A stretch of DNA of 64,000 nucleotides from Spirochaetota bacterium. Lineage in GTDB: Bacteria > Spirochaetota > GWB1-36-13 > JAKPDD01. Within the stretch, counting starts at the first letter, position 1. Every line of letters begins with the position of its first letter. The position numbers and the translations under genes are program-made. Under the pieces are notes generated by a model, which worked only from the letters and a program-made list of their open reading frames with translations, was not told the origin of the DNA and searched no databases. Location of the stretch: positions 1-64,000 of the forward strand of contig JAKPDD010000008.1 in assembly GCA_029552945.1 (NCBI GenBank), given 5' to 3'. Positions 17,154 to 26,947 of the stretch are shown one piece after another.

Positions 17154-18617
17154 ATGAAACTTAAAGAAATTTTGAAAGTTATAAATATAGATTACAATAG
17201 TGATGAATCTATTAACAATCTTGTGGAAGACTCAAGATTAGCTAACAAAAATGATCTTTTTGTTGCAATAAAAGGGACTAATATTGATTCTCATTCTTTT
17301 ATAGATGATGTGGTTTCTAAAGGTAGCTTTGTTATTGCCCAAAAAGGATTGTATAATAAAAACAAAGAGAGAGTTTTTTTTGTTGATGATACTAAAAAAG
17401 CCTTAACAATGCTTTCAAAACACTATTTTGATTATCCTGACTCAAAACTACTGATAATTGGTGTAACAGGTACAAATGGTAAAACAACAACAACATACAT
17501 GATAAGATCAATACTTGAGGCTGAAGGAATACCAACAGGCATAATAGGAACAATAAGATACATAATAGGTGATGAAATTGAAGATGCAAAAAACACAACA
17601 CCAGGCCAATATCAGTTATATTCACTATTTAACAGAATGGTAAAAAAAGGGCTTAAAGCGTGCGTAATGGAAATATCTTCTCACTCATTAATTATGGGAA
17701 GAGTTGATAGTCTTGATATTGATGTTGCTATATTTACAAATATAACCCAGGACCACCTTGATTTTCATAAAACAAAAGAAGAATACTTTAAAGCAAAATT
17801 GCTTATTTTTGATCTTTTAGCTAAAAGTAATAAAAAAAACAGACTTGCTGTATTTAACGCTGATATCCCAGAATCAGAACATATAAAAAAATATATTTTA
17901 GATTTAGGCCTTAAAAGTATAAGTTATGGTATAAAAAATGGGGATATAAAAGCTCAAATTTCAGGATTCGAGTTAAGTCATAACAAGTTTAATGTAGTAC
18001 TTGATGACAAAAAAGAGATATTTATCGATACACCCATGCTAGGTAGGTTTAATGTATACAATGCACTAGCCTCAATCTCTGCGGTGAAGGATATAGTAAA
18101 ACTATCAAGTATTATTAAGGGGCTTAAATCAGTCAAAGTAGATGGTAGGTTTGAAAGTATTACCACATCACTTGGTTTTATTGTTGTTATAGACTATGCT
18201 CATACACCAGATGCACTTAAAAACATACTGGAAACAACTAAAGAACTTAATCCAGTTAACATAATTACTGTATTTGGTGCAGGTGGTGACAGAGATAAAA
18301 CCAAAAGGCCATTAATGGGAGAAATAGTATCAAGTTTAAGTAATTACACAATAATAACTTCTGATAATCCAAGGACTGAAGATCCATATTCAATAATAGA
18401 AGATATAAAAAAAGGAATAGTTGGAGAAAATTATACTATTGAGCCTGACAGAGAAAATGCAATAAAAAAAGCTATATTCATGGCTGATGAAGGTGACATA
18501 GTAATTATCGCAGGTAAAGGGCATGAAGACTACCAGATAATAGGAAATACAAAGTATCATTTCAGTGACAAAGAGATTGCCTTAAAATATATTTATGAGA
18601 GAGAAGCAAATGTTTAA
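17154..18617 (+). CDS. murE: UDP-MurNAc-tripeptide synthetase MurE, meso-DAP type
   Basis: Cytoplasmic ATP-dependent ligase adding the third residue of the peptidoglycan stem. From the ATG at 17154 it has 487 residues, the normal length; an upstream in-frame ATG at 17082 would add 24 non-conserved residues overlapping the kinase gene. Motifs: N-terminal VEDSRLANKNDLFVAIKG, P-loop GVTGTNGKTTTT, TNITQDHLDFH, and the substrate-selecting SDNPRTEDP. DNPR is the signature of meso-diaminopimelate ligases; lysine enzymes have other residues there. No other mur gene is nearby. Confidence 0.95.
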   Translation: MKLKEILKVINIDYNSDESINNLVEDSRLANKNDLFVAIKGTNIDSHSFIDDVVSKGSFVIAQKGLYNKNKERVFFVDDTKKALTMLSKHYFDYPDSKLLIIGVTGTNGKTTTTYMIRSILEAEGIPTGIIGTIRYIIGDEIEDAKNTTPGQYQLYSLFNRMVKKGLKACVMEISSHSLIMGRVDSLDIDVAIFTNITQDHLDFHKTKEEYFKAKLLIFDLLAKSNKKNRLAVFNADIPESEHIKKYILDLGLKSISYGIKNGDIKAQISGFELSHNKFNVVLDDKKEIFIDTPMLGRFNVYNALASISAVKDIVKLSSIIKGLKSVKVDGRFESITTSLGFIVVIDYAHTPDALKNILETTKELNPVNIITVFGAGGDRDKTKRPLMGEIVSSLSNYTIITSDNPRTEDPYSIIEDIKKGIVGENYTIEPDRENAIKKAIFMADEGDIVIIAGKGHEDYQIIGNTKYHFSDKEIALKYIYEREANV

Positions 18618-19260
18618 AAATTACAAAATTAAAAAAAATATAATTTATGCAGGTAAAGTATTACATAACTTAGGACTTGTTGCTGGCTTTGACGGGAATA
18701 TAAGCATAAAGTCAGGTAATACTATATTTATAACAGGCACAATGTCATATAAAGGTAATCTAAAAAATAGTGACATAGTATCTGTAAAAATTGGAGAAAA
18801 ATTAATTATTAAAGGGAAAAAAAATCCTTCATCTGAGTTCCCGATGCATAAAAAATCATATGAGGTAAGAACTGACATAAATGCTGTTATTCATGCCCAC
18901 CCATTTTATACAGTCCTACTTTCGGTAATAGAAATAAGACCTAATACCAATCTTACACCAGAGGCTTTTATATTTCTTAAAGATATACCTGTTGCTCCTT
19001 ACAAAACACCGGGAAGTTTTGAACTTGCTGAGTCTGCAAAAATGTTAGTAAACTCAAATATTGTAATACTTGAAAAACATGGAGTCTTAGCTGTTGGAAA
19101 AGATATTTACCATGCACTTGATATTATTGAAAAGACGGAAAATATAGCAAAAAAAACTTATTATACACTAATTTCAGGCAAATATCCTAAACTTTTTAAA
19201 GATGAAGAAATTATGGAACTTAACATTATAAGAAACAAATTATCAGGAAAACTATTATGA
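18610..19260 (+). CDS. Class II aldolase/adducin-family protein (fuculose-phosphate aldolase-like)
   Basis: Zinc aldolase fold of 216 residues. Metal and catalytic residues are visible: the Glu in NPSSEFPMHK, HAHP (two His) and the third His in EKHGVLAVG. These fit enzymes such as FucA or methylthioribulose-1-phosphate dehydratase; the substrate cannot be fixed from sequence. The ATG at 18610 overlaps the murE stop by 8 bases; an in-frame ATG at 18595 is the alternative. Its stop overlaps the start of the AI-2E permease gene (ATGA), so the three genes are translationally coupled. Confidence 0.85.
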   Translation: MFKNYKIKKNIIYAGKVLHNLGLVAGFDGNISIKSGNTIFITGTMSYKGNLKNSDIVSVKIGEKLIIKGKKNPSSEFPMHKKSYEVRTDINAVIHAHPFYTVLLSVIEIRPNTNLTPEAFIFLKDIPVAPYKTPGSFELAESAKMLVNSNIVILEKHGVLAVGKDIYHALDIIEKTENIAKKTYYTLISGKYPKLFKDEEIMELNIIRNKLSGKLL

Positions 19261-20294
19261 AAGATGAAAAAATAAATAGTAAAAGAAAATTTGTGCTATT
19301 TCTTTTACTTTTAATAGTATTAGCTATTTTCTTTTTGTGGGAAGCAGTTTATCCTATTATCTTTGGGATTATATTCTTTTTTATCATAGATATTTTCAAC
19401 AGAAAGCTTTTAAAAATTGGAATAAAACATAATATAAGTATTATAATTACGATAATGACTTTCTTAGTAATTATAATGTTTATTATTGGATTAATACTAC
19501 CGTTTATATTAAAACAATCTTATAATATTTTAACCAATATAAGCGACTATGCTAAAAAAGGACAAGAACTTATTGATAGTATAGTAAAAGTATTTAAAAA
19601 AATAGGTTTCCCAGTTAAAAAAGAAATGTTAATAAACAATATAAGCAATTCAATAAATAGTATTGTATACTCTATTTTTAACTCTTTAATAGATTATGCT
19701 GCTTATAGTGTAAGGTTTATTATTGATACAATTGTAATAATACTTACCGTTTATTATTTTCTAAAAGATAGAAGTAACATAAAAAATTTTATAAATGAAA
19801 ATTTTTCAACTATAATAACAGAAAAAGAAAAAAAGTTTATAACTCAGATTGGTATAAAACTTAAGTCTTATATTAAGTCTGTTGCTGTTATAAGTGTTGT
19901 GGTAATGGTATTTATAATCTTAATTTTAATTATTTATAAAATACCATATTCAATAGCTATAGGAGTATTTTCCGGTATAATATCAATAATCCCTTATGTT
20001 GGGCCTCTTATACATATTATCTTTATTGCTATGATCCAGTTAACAAATGACTATAGTGTGACATCTATTGTTTCTGTTATATTATTACAACTTATATTTT
20101 ATACTTTTATAGGATTTTATTTACAGCCAAAAATATTAAGTTCATCTCTTAAAATCCATCCGTTAATAGTAATAATGAGTATTATAATAGGAAGTTATAT
20201 TTATGGAATAGTAGGGATGATATTTGCAGTACCTGTTGCTATATTTATACAATCTTTATTTGAAGTATATTTCAAAACTTATATAAAGTCTTAA
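19257..20294 (+). CDS. AI-2E family transporter (PerM/YdiK-like)
   Basis: 345-residue membrane protein with about seven hydrophobic segments: two or three at the N-terminus, a long amphipathic coiled part (about 90-150), then the family landmarks GIISIIPYVGPLIH and LQPKILSSSLKIHPLIVI. Family members export small molecules or act in cation/proton exchange, and some export autoinducer-2. The specific cargo is unknown. The start codon overlaps the aldolase stop by 4 bases. Confidence 0.9.
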   Translation: MKDEKINSKRKFVLFLLLLIVLAIFFLWEAVYPIIFGIIFFFIIDIFNRKLLKIGIKHNISIIITIMTFLVIIMFIIGLILPFILKQSYNILTNISDYAKKGQELIDSIVKVFKKIGFPVKKEMLINNISNSINSIVYSIFNSLIDYAAYSVRFIIDTIVIILTVYYFLKDRSNIKNFINENFSTIITEKEKKFITQIGIKLKSYIKSVAVISVVVMVFIILILIIYKIPYSIAIGVFSGIISIIPYVGPLIHIIFIAMIQLTNDYSVTSIVSVILLQLIFYTFIGFYLQPKILSSSLKIHPLIVIMSIIIGSYIYGIVGMIFAVPVAIFIQSLFEVYFKTYIKS

Positions 20295-20297
20295 AAT

Positions 20298-21842
20298 ATG
20301 GATTATCTTAAAAACCAAATTATAGCATATATAGGAAATAAAAGAAGGTTATTAAATTTTATAGAATCTGTTATACTCAAACTCGAACCAGAATATAAGG
20401 GTTTTCTTGATCTTTTTGCAGGTAGTTCATCAGTCTCAAGACTCGCAAAAAAAATGGGTTTTAGTGTATACTCAAATGATTGGGAATTTTACTCTTACGT
20501 TATTAACAAAGCCTATATTGAAATAGATAAAAATAATCTGGATCTAATTTTTAAAGATTATGGTGGTATAGATAATGTTTTAAACTTACTAAACTCTCTA
20601 GAAAAACCAAAAGAACCATACATAAGTAAATACTATTCACCTACTTCAGATAATCCTGACCCTAAAAAAGAAAGAATGTTCTATACAAAAGAAAATGGAA
20701 TTAAAATAGATGCCATAAGAGAATGGATAGAAGAGAATTTTAAGGAGTGGAAGGAACCAAAGTTTATTCTTGTAAGTTTACTACTTTATGAGGCTGCAAC
20801 ACATACAAACACATCTGGAGTATTTAAAGCTTACCATGCAGGCTTTGGTGGCCACGGAAAAGATGCATTAAAAAGAATACTCTCACCAATACATCTTGAA
20901 AGACCTGTACTTTATCATAACCTGGTTGATAAAGAGTATAAAGTATTTCAAGAAGATGCAAATAGACTTGTAAAAAATATAGAATGGGACAAAATAGAAA
21001 TAACATACCTTGACCCACCATACAATCAACATCAATATGGTTCAAATTATCATTTATTAAATACTATAGCTTTATGGGACAAACCCCCAATAGACAATGA
21101 GTTTAAAAACACTGGGAAATCAGGTATAAGAAAAGATTGGTTAAAAACAAAGTCTGATTATTGTATTAAAGACAGAGCAATAGAAGCTTTCCAAAATCTT
21201 ATTGAAAATATAAAATCAAGATATATTATGGTAAGTTATAATACTGAAGGTATTATTCCACTTCAAATGATTGTAGACATTTTGAAAAAAAAAGGAGAAA
21301 TTAATCTATATTCAAGTAATTATACTAAATATAGAGGTGGTAAGCAAAGTATCAAAAGAAAAATAAAAAACATAGAATTTATTCTCACTGTTGACACCTT
21401 AAAAAAAGGATTTGTAAAACAGCAAGTCTATAATATAATAAACCAAAAAAAGATTGAATCCTTAAAAGAGCTGGCAATAGATATTAAAAAACTTGAGAAT
21501 AAAGGATGGGAAATATTTTTAGAATACGCCCAAAAAGATAATGCAAGACTTATTCTTGAAAACAGATTAATAATAAAAGATTTTGAAGGAAGTTTTAATA
21601 ATGAGCAAATAAATGATATAGAAGACTCAATCTTACCAAAGGATATAGAAATAATTAAACTTATAAATATAAACCCTAAACTTTATAAAGAGAGGATAAT
21701 AAACTCTTTCAATAAATTAAATCATAAAAAATATAGAGAAAGCTTTATTAAAATAATGGAAATTATAAAAGACAAGATAAAGGATCAAAGGATAGAAAGA
21801 ATAATAGACATTGCAAAGAAAAGAGGAGTTATTTTAAACTAG
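20298..21842 (+). CDS. DNA adenine methylase (D12 class), orphan, with C-terminal extension
   Basis: N6-adenine DNA methyltransferase. N-terminal YIGNKRRLLNFIE and the SAM-binding FLDLFAGSSSVSRL (about 37-50) come before the catalytic DPPYNQHQYGSNYH (Asp at residue 239), the order of D12-class enzymes. After about residue 345 follows a lysine-rich helical region of about 170 residues that I do not recognise; it may be a target-recognition or oligomerisation part. No restriction endonuclease gene is adjacent, which suggests a solitary regulatory or protective methylase. It starts 3 bases after the AI-2E permease. The recognition site cannot be read from sequence. Confidence 0.88.
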   Translation: MDYLKNQIIAYIGNKRRLLNFIESVILKLEPEYKGFLDLFAGSSSVSRLAKKMGFSVYSNDWEFYSYVINKAYIEIDKNNLDLIFKDYGGIDNVLNLLNSLEKPKEPYISKYYSPTSDNPDPKKERMFYTKENGIKIDAIREWIEENFKEWKEPKFILVSLLLYEAATHTNTSGVFKAYHAGFGGHGKDALKRILSPIHLERPVLYHNLVDKEYKVFQEDANRLVKNIEWDKIEITYLDPPYNQHQYGSNYHLLNTIALWDKPPIDNEFKNTGKSGIRKDWLKTKSDYCIKDRAIEAFQNLIENIKSRYIMVSYNTEGIIPLQMIVDILKKKGEINLYSSNYTKYRGGKQSIKRKIKNIEFILTVDTLKKGFVKQQVYNIINQKKIESLKELAIDIKKLENKGWEIFLEYAQKDNARLILENRLIIKDFEGSFNNEQINDIEDSILPKDIEIIKLININPKLYKERIINSFNKLNHKKYRESFIKIMEIIKDKIKDQRIERIIDIAKKRGVILN

Positions 21843-21970
21843 ATTTTAATTTATAGTATTTGTTTTGTATTTAAATTTTTTTCTTAAAATTTTTTGTTAT
21901 TTTAAAATTTAGAATTGTAAGTAAAATTAGTATTTTTAAACACTAAACAATAATCAAACAAGGAGACAGA

Positions 21971-23359
21971 ATGAAGATAAAATCATATATATTTATTTTA
22001 GCTATAATAAATATTTTCCAACTAATTTCTTACCCAACATACGCAAACTTTGATCCTGGGGATGTTTTAAGTGCAACAAAAAGGTCATTGGGTTTAATTA
22101 ATATTTTTAGAGAAAGATGGAATATTATGAAAAACTCAAAGTCTATCTACGAACTTACGACAGAAAAAAAGAGCAGAGAAACTAACTATTATTTTGATAA
22201 AAAAGAATCAAATGAATACACAGAAAGAGAGGTAACAGATACAGAGAATAATAACCTTAAAAAAGATATAAGAGAGCTATACTACTACTTAAATAGAGGT
22301 AGTTATTCAAAGTATGTTGACCTATTTTTAAAATATGACTACATACCAGACTTCGATGTAAATACACCATTCGGCAAAAAAGAGCTTGATATGAACTACC
22401 TAATACTCTCTTCAATGGTTAAGTTTGATAATATTATTAAAACCGATCTTTTTTCATGGGGACTTGGTATTGGAGTAAGTGGTGCAAGGTATGGTCTTAC
22501 AAGAAACGTTGAACTTACAGGCCCAAATGGAGAAAAGTTTGAGACAATAGATATGGTATACAATCAGGTATATGATGACCTTGTTGTAGTTTCAAATACA
22601 TTTAATCCAATTGGCGATATACACATAGGACTTCTGTTTAATAGAGATATTGATGTAGGAATCGATAATGTTATTGGAACATCTGATGACTACGAGAAAA
22701 AGTTCAAAACACTGTTTATTAATACAAACATTTTAAATGTTGAATTTACATTAGGTTATAATTATGAAAAAGATGAGAGTAATAACCTTGAGATAGGTGT
22801 TAATGTAATGGACATGTTATATGATTATACTAATTGGGTAGAAAATAGATATTTATGGCCTGATTTTAAGTTATCATATATCTATTACAAAAATGAGTTT
22901 GAAAAACTTGCAAATCATATACTTTATTTCGATTTTATGTACAGTACATACTCATATTTCTATATCAAACTAAAAGGTGGGATCCCATTATATGGCCAGG
23001 AAGGATTTGAGAAAGAGGTGGGAATTAAAGAAATTTTATGTGAAATAGGTTTTCACCCTAAATTTGCTAAAATAGCAAGAAATCCAGAAGAATATTATAG
23101 TGAAGAATATAAAACTGCATTTTTCTATTATATCCTAGCAGGTTTTAGCTTATTTAATGACAACAGACTTACCAATTTTGGTAATAAAAACTCAACAGTT
23201 TATGGTTTTATGGTAGGTATTAAAGTAAGTTTTGCTGCATTTATTGGTGGTATTGATTCATATATTAAGTTTTCAAGAAACTATTCTGAAAAAATAAACA
23301 GAATGATTGAAACTTATAATAAAAATTATATTGAGTTTGCTATTCAGATAGGTTTTTAG
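21971..23359 (+). CDS. Secreted protein, probable outer-membrane beta-barrel
   Basis: 462 residues with a signal peptide (IFILAIINIFQLISYPTYA). The mature part is rich in alternating aromatic and polar strands (for example LGYNYEKDESNNLEIGVNVMD, HILYFDFMYSTYSYFYIKL) and ends in a terminal Phe after an alternating strand (EFAIQIGF). Such an ending is typical of outer-membrane barrels recognised by BamA. I know no family for it. AAGGAG lies 5 bases before the ATG. It is followed 9 bases later by a lipoprotein gene, suggesting they form an envelope pair. Confidence 0.7.
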   Translation: MKIKSYIFILAIINIFQLISYPTYANFDPGDVLSATKRSLGLINIFRERWNIMKNSKSIYELTTEKKSRETNYYFDKKESNEYTEREVTDTENNNLKKDIRELYYYLNRGSYSKYVDLFLKYDYIPDFDVNTPFGKKELDMNYLILSSMVKFDNIIKTDLFSWGLGIGVSGARYGLTRNVELTGPNGEKFETIDMVYNQVYDDLVVVSNTFNPIGDIHIGLLFNRDIDVGIDNVIGTSDDYEKKFKTLFINTNILNVEFTLGYNYEKDESNNLEIGVNVMDMLYDYTNWVENRYLWPDFKLSYIYYKNEFEKLANHILYFDFMYSTYSYFYIKLKGGIPLYGQEGFEKEVGIKEILCEIGFHPKFAKIARNPEEYYSEEYKTAFFYYILAGFSLFNDNRLTNFGNKNSTVYGFMVGIKVSFAAFIGGIDSYIKFSRNYSEKINRMIETYNKNYIEFAIQIGF

Positions 23360-23368
23360 GGGGATAAT

Positions 23369-23893
23369 ATGAAAAAGTTACTAATAATAAGTTTAAGCTT
23401 TTTGTTAATTAATTGTTCAAAAATAATAGGTAGTATGTTTGATAAGGATAATAAAACAGACTTTGCTATAAAATCATATGGTATATCAAAAAATACTGTA
23501 GTTGTAGAAATACCAAGAGTAGATCATACCCCTATAAAAACACTATCATCAGTCGGTGACTACTTTTTCGGATACTATATTTATAGAAGTGAAATATCAC
23601 CTTACGAAGGGTATACACTAATAGGTTTCGACACAAGACCAGATTATAACAATTCTTATTCTGAAGATTACTACACTGGAAAATACTCAGGCTCATCTGA
23701 AATATCACTTAATGGAGACTCAAGTCCTGCCAGATTTATGGATAATTGCACTGGTGGTAAAATATACTACTATAGAGTTGTTGTTGGATACAAAAAATAC
23801 AATGGAACAGCCTTTGAAAGTGAACTTAAAGAAAAAGGAATAAGTAGTTGGACTGCATCAATATGTCCTACTGAAATTTTGTTCCAGCCATAA
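23369..23893 (+). CDS. Lipoprotein of unknown function
   Basis: 174 residues with a lipoprotein signal peptide ending in the lipobox LLINC, so Cys16 would be acylated. The mature part has beta-rich text (YYFRVVVGYKKY-like strands near 140-155, fibronectin-III-like in style) and ends without a membrane anchor. GGGGGAT precedes the ATG. It is co-transcribed with the barrel-like protein upstream. No family recognised. Confidence 0.75.
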   Translation: MKKLLIISLSFLLINCSKIIGSMFDKDNKTDFAIKSYGISKNTVVVEIPRVDHTPIKTLSSVGDYFFGYYIYRSEISPYEGYTLIGFDTRPDYNNSYSEDYYTGKYSGSSEISLNGDSSPARFMDNCTGGKIYYYRVVVGYKKYNGTAFESELKEKGISSWTASICPTEILFQP

Positions 23894-23933
23894 TTAAAAC
23901 TCAAGGTTTTTAATACTACATTTATGAAAAATA

Positions 23934-24275
23934 TTAGGCAGAACAGGTATCTAAAAAATTTTTAGAATAAAATTTTTTCATATCACCCTCAACAAGGCCT
24001 TTTCTAATTAACCTGGCATCTGACTTTTTTTCAATCCATATGTTTTTTATATCTTTATTCTTTAAGACCCCAATAATATTTTCATCATTTATATTTAAAA
24101 GTTCACAATCTTTTATATCATTAATATTTTCTACAACAGATGTATTAAAAAAGTCAGAGAAGAAGGATATAAGATTTTTATCCTCTCTATTAATATCTTT
24201 TCTTAAAAAAACAATTGTTTCTACATATGTAAATATCTTCTTTATCTCGAAATTAGGATCAAACTTAATATCCAA
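23934..24275 (-). CDS. Hypothetical protein downstream of leuS
   Basis: 113-residue acidic-basic mixed protein without signal peptide or membrane segment. It starts at TTG (24273-24275) with AAGGGG about 9 bases upstream, 30 bases after the leuS stop, so it is probably the last gene of that operon. I recognise no family. It resembles a small alpha/beta domain. The downstream neighbour on the opposite strand ends 40 bases away. Confidence 0.6.
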   Translation of the reverse strand: MDIKFDPNFEIKKIFTYVETIVFLRKDINREDKNLISFFSDFFNTSVVENINDIKDCELLNINDENIIGVLKNKDIKNIWIEKKSDARLIRKGLVEGDMKKFYSKNFLDTCSA

Positions 24276-24304
24276 ACTTACAATCCCCTTAATTTAGAAA
24301 TAAA

Positions 24305-26869
24305 TTATTTTATAACAATATTTATAAGTTTATTTTTAACAAAAATTGTTTTAACTATTGTCTTATTTTCTATATGTTTTTTAACATTTTCAATTTCTTT
24401 TGCTTTAGCTATAATCTGCTCTTCATTTTCATCAATAGAAGTTTCAAAGGTTGCTCTTAGTTTACCGTTTACCTGAACAGCATAATTTACAGTTTCATCT
24501 TTAGTAAGATTATCATCATAAGACGGCCATTTTTTCTCATATATAGATTTACCTGTTAACTCTAGGTATATATAATCACAAATATGTGGTGCAACAGGAA
24601 ACAAAAGTATCAATAAATTCTCAATAGCATGTCTTAAAACAGCAATATCTGCTTCATTTTTAGGTTCAAAATCAGATATTGAGTTCAAAAACTCCATCAT
24701 AGCAGCAATACCTGTATTAAAATGGTACCTGTTAATAAAGTCGTGAGTAACTTTTTTTATAGTTTTATGAGTAAGTTTAAGAAGGTCATAACCCTCTTTT
24801 GAAATTTTGTTAATATCAATATTATCTACACTTACATCTTTGATTTTATCAAAATTTTTATCAACAAAAGAATATACTCTTTTTAAGAACCTGAAACTAC
24901 CTTCAATGCCCTTATCACTCCATTCAAGGTCTTTTTCAGGTGGTGCAGCAAATAACATAAAAAGTCTTACAGTATCAGCACCATACTTTTGAACAATATC
25001 GTCAGGATCAACCCCATTTTTTTTAGACTTTGACATTTTATCAAGCGTAACAACAAGTTCCTTATTACATAAAGGACATTTATTATCAACAACCTCTTTT
25101 GGTGGTATATACTTTCTACACTCTTTACAGTAGTATGAATTAGCAACAACCATACCTTGAGTAAGCAAGTTTAAAAAAGGTTCTTCACAGTTAACAAGTC
25201 CAAGGTCCTTCATTACCTTATGAAAAAATCTTGCATATAAAAGATGGAGCACAGCATGTTCAATACCACCTATGTATTGATTAACAGGAAGCCATTTTTC
25301 AGCATTTTTAGTATCAAAAGGAGATGTATCACAATTAGGTGAAACATATCTTGCATAGTACCATGAAGAATCTATAAATGTATCCATTGTATCTGTTTCT
25401 CTTTTAGCTATTCCTCCACATTTAGGGCATTTAGTGTTAACAAAAGATGAAGATGTTGTTAAAGGATTTGCTCCAACACTGAACTTTACATCTGTTGGAA
25501 GTATTACTGGAAGGTCATTTTCGTTTAATACTACAGTACCACACTTATCGCAATAAACAACAGGGATAGGAGTTCCCCAATACCTCTGTCTTGATATTAA
25601 CCAGTCTTTAAGCCTGTAATTGTAAACCCCTTTTCCTATTTTTAAATTTTCTGCCTCTTTTATTATAGCTTCTATAGCATCCTTATTATACATACCTGTG
25701 AATTTACCAGAGTCTACAAGGAAACCATCATCTGTATAGGCATCAGTAGTTATATCTATATCCTCTTTTTCTGGTTTTATTACCTGTTTTATAGGTATAT
25801 TATACTTTTTTGCAAACCTGAAATCTCTCTTATCATGAGCCGGTACTGCCATTATAGCCCCTGTACCATACTCCATAAGTACAAAATCAGCAATATATAA
25901 TGGTATTTTGTCGCCTGTAAATGGATGGATTACATATCTTCCTGTAAATATACCTTTCTTGTCAACACCCTCGCTTGTCCTCTCTATTTTTGTCTCTTTT
26001 TTAACAACTCTAATAAACTCTTTTATCTTCTCTGACAATTCCTTATCAGATTTTTCTATTATCTCATCCACTAATGGATGTTCAGGTGCAATTGCCATAT
26101 AAGTAACACCAAATATTGTATCAGGTCTTGTAGTAAATATAGGAAAATCTCTACCATCATCAAGTTTAAAGTTTATATGAAGGCCATAAGACTTACCTAT
26201 CCAGTTTTTTTGCATAACAATTACTCTCTCAGGCCAACCCTTTTCTATTATAGAATGTCCAGAAAGAAGTCTATCAGCATATTTAGTTATTTTAAGATAC
26301 CATTGAGAAAGTTCTTTTATCTCAATCTCAGAATCACATCTCCAACACCTATTCTCTTCAACCTGTTCATTAGCAAGAACTGTCTGACACTTAGGGCACC
26401 AGTTAACACTACCATTTTTTTTCTCAACAAGACCCATTTCATACATTTTTATAAAAAACCACTGGTTCCATTTATAATATTCTGGTTTACAAGTTGTAAC
26501 CTCCCTATCCCAGTCATAAGAAAAACCCATTTTTTTTAACTGATTTTTCATATAATCAATATTCTCAAAAGTCCATTTAGCAGGATGTATATTATTATCT
26601 ATTGCAGCATTTTCAGCAGGAAGGCCAAATGAGTCCCATCCAATAGGATGTAGTACATCATAACCTTCAAGTTTCTTAACTCTTGCTATTATATCACCTA
26701 TTGTATAATTTCTTATATGCCCCATATGTATTCTTCCAGAAGGATATGGAAACATAACAAGTGTATAAAATTTTTTTTCACCATCATCTTTAGTTTTAAA
26801 GTACCCTTTTTCATACCATATATGCTGGATCTTATTTTCTATTTCCCAAAACTTATACTCTTTTTCCAT
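24305..26869 (-). CDS. leuS: Leucyl-tRNA synthetase
   Basis: Class I synthetase charging tRNA-Leu, 854 residues, of the bacterial type. Motifs: HMGH at 48-51, KMSKSKKNG near residue 610, an editing (CP1) domain in between with TTRPDTIFGVTY, and zinc-binding Cys pairs (CPKC with CWRC near 158-175; CDKC with CPKC; CKEC with CPLC). The C-terminal VNGKLRATF region is present. It sits between miaB (79 bases upstream) and a small hypothetical gene, all on the minus strand. Confidence 0.97.
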   Translation of the reverse strand: MEKEYKFWEIENKIQHIWYEKGYFKTKDDGEKKFYTLVMFPYPSGRIHMGHIRNYTIGDIIARVKKLEGYDVLHPIGWDSFGLPAENAAIDNNIHPAKWTFENIDYMKNQLKKMGFSYDWDREVTTCKPEYYKWNQWFFIKMYEMGLVEKKNGSVNWCPKCQTVLANEQVEENRCWRCDSEIEIKELSQWYLKITKYADRLLSGHSIIEKGWPERVIVMQKNWIGKSYGLHINFKLDDGRDFPIFTTRPDTIFGVTYMAIAPEHPLVDEIIEKSDKELSEKIKEFIRVVKKETKIERTSEGVDKKGIFTGRYVIHPFTGDKIPLYIADFVLMEYGTGAIMAVPAHDKRDFRFAKKYNIPIKQVIKPEKEDIDITTDAYTDDGFLVDSGKFTGMYNKDAIEAIIKEAENLKIGKGVYNYRLKDWLISRQRYWGTPIPVVYCDKCGTVVLNENDLPVILPTDVKFSVGANPLTTSSSFVNTKCPKCGGIAKRETDTMDTFIDSSWYYARYVSPNCDTSPFDTKNAEKWLPVNQYIGGIEHAVLHLLYARFFHKVMKDLGLVNCEEPFLNLLTQGMVVANSYYCKECRKYIPPKEVVDNKCPLCNKELVVTLDKMSKSKKNGVDPDDIVQKYGADTVRLFMLFAAPPEKDLEWSDKGIEGSFRFLKRVYSFVDKNFDKIKDVSVDNIDINKISKEGYDLLKLTHKTIKKVTHDFINRYHFNTGIAAMMEFLNSISDFEPKNEADIAVLRHAIENLLILLFPVAPHICDYIYLELTGKSIYEKKWPSYDDNLTKDETVNYAVQVNGKLRATFETSIDENEEQIIAKAKEIENVKKHIENKTIVKTIFVKNKLINIVIK

Positions 26870-26947
26870 AAAATAACCCCTTATTAAAGATAATCGAAGA
26901 ATATTATTAAGTCTGAAAATTATAAATATTAAAATTAATAAAAATCT

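Noticed and set aside
23894-23933. Possible terminator between two convergent genes
   Set aside because: No stem longer than five bases could be found.
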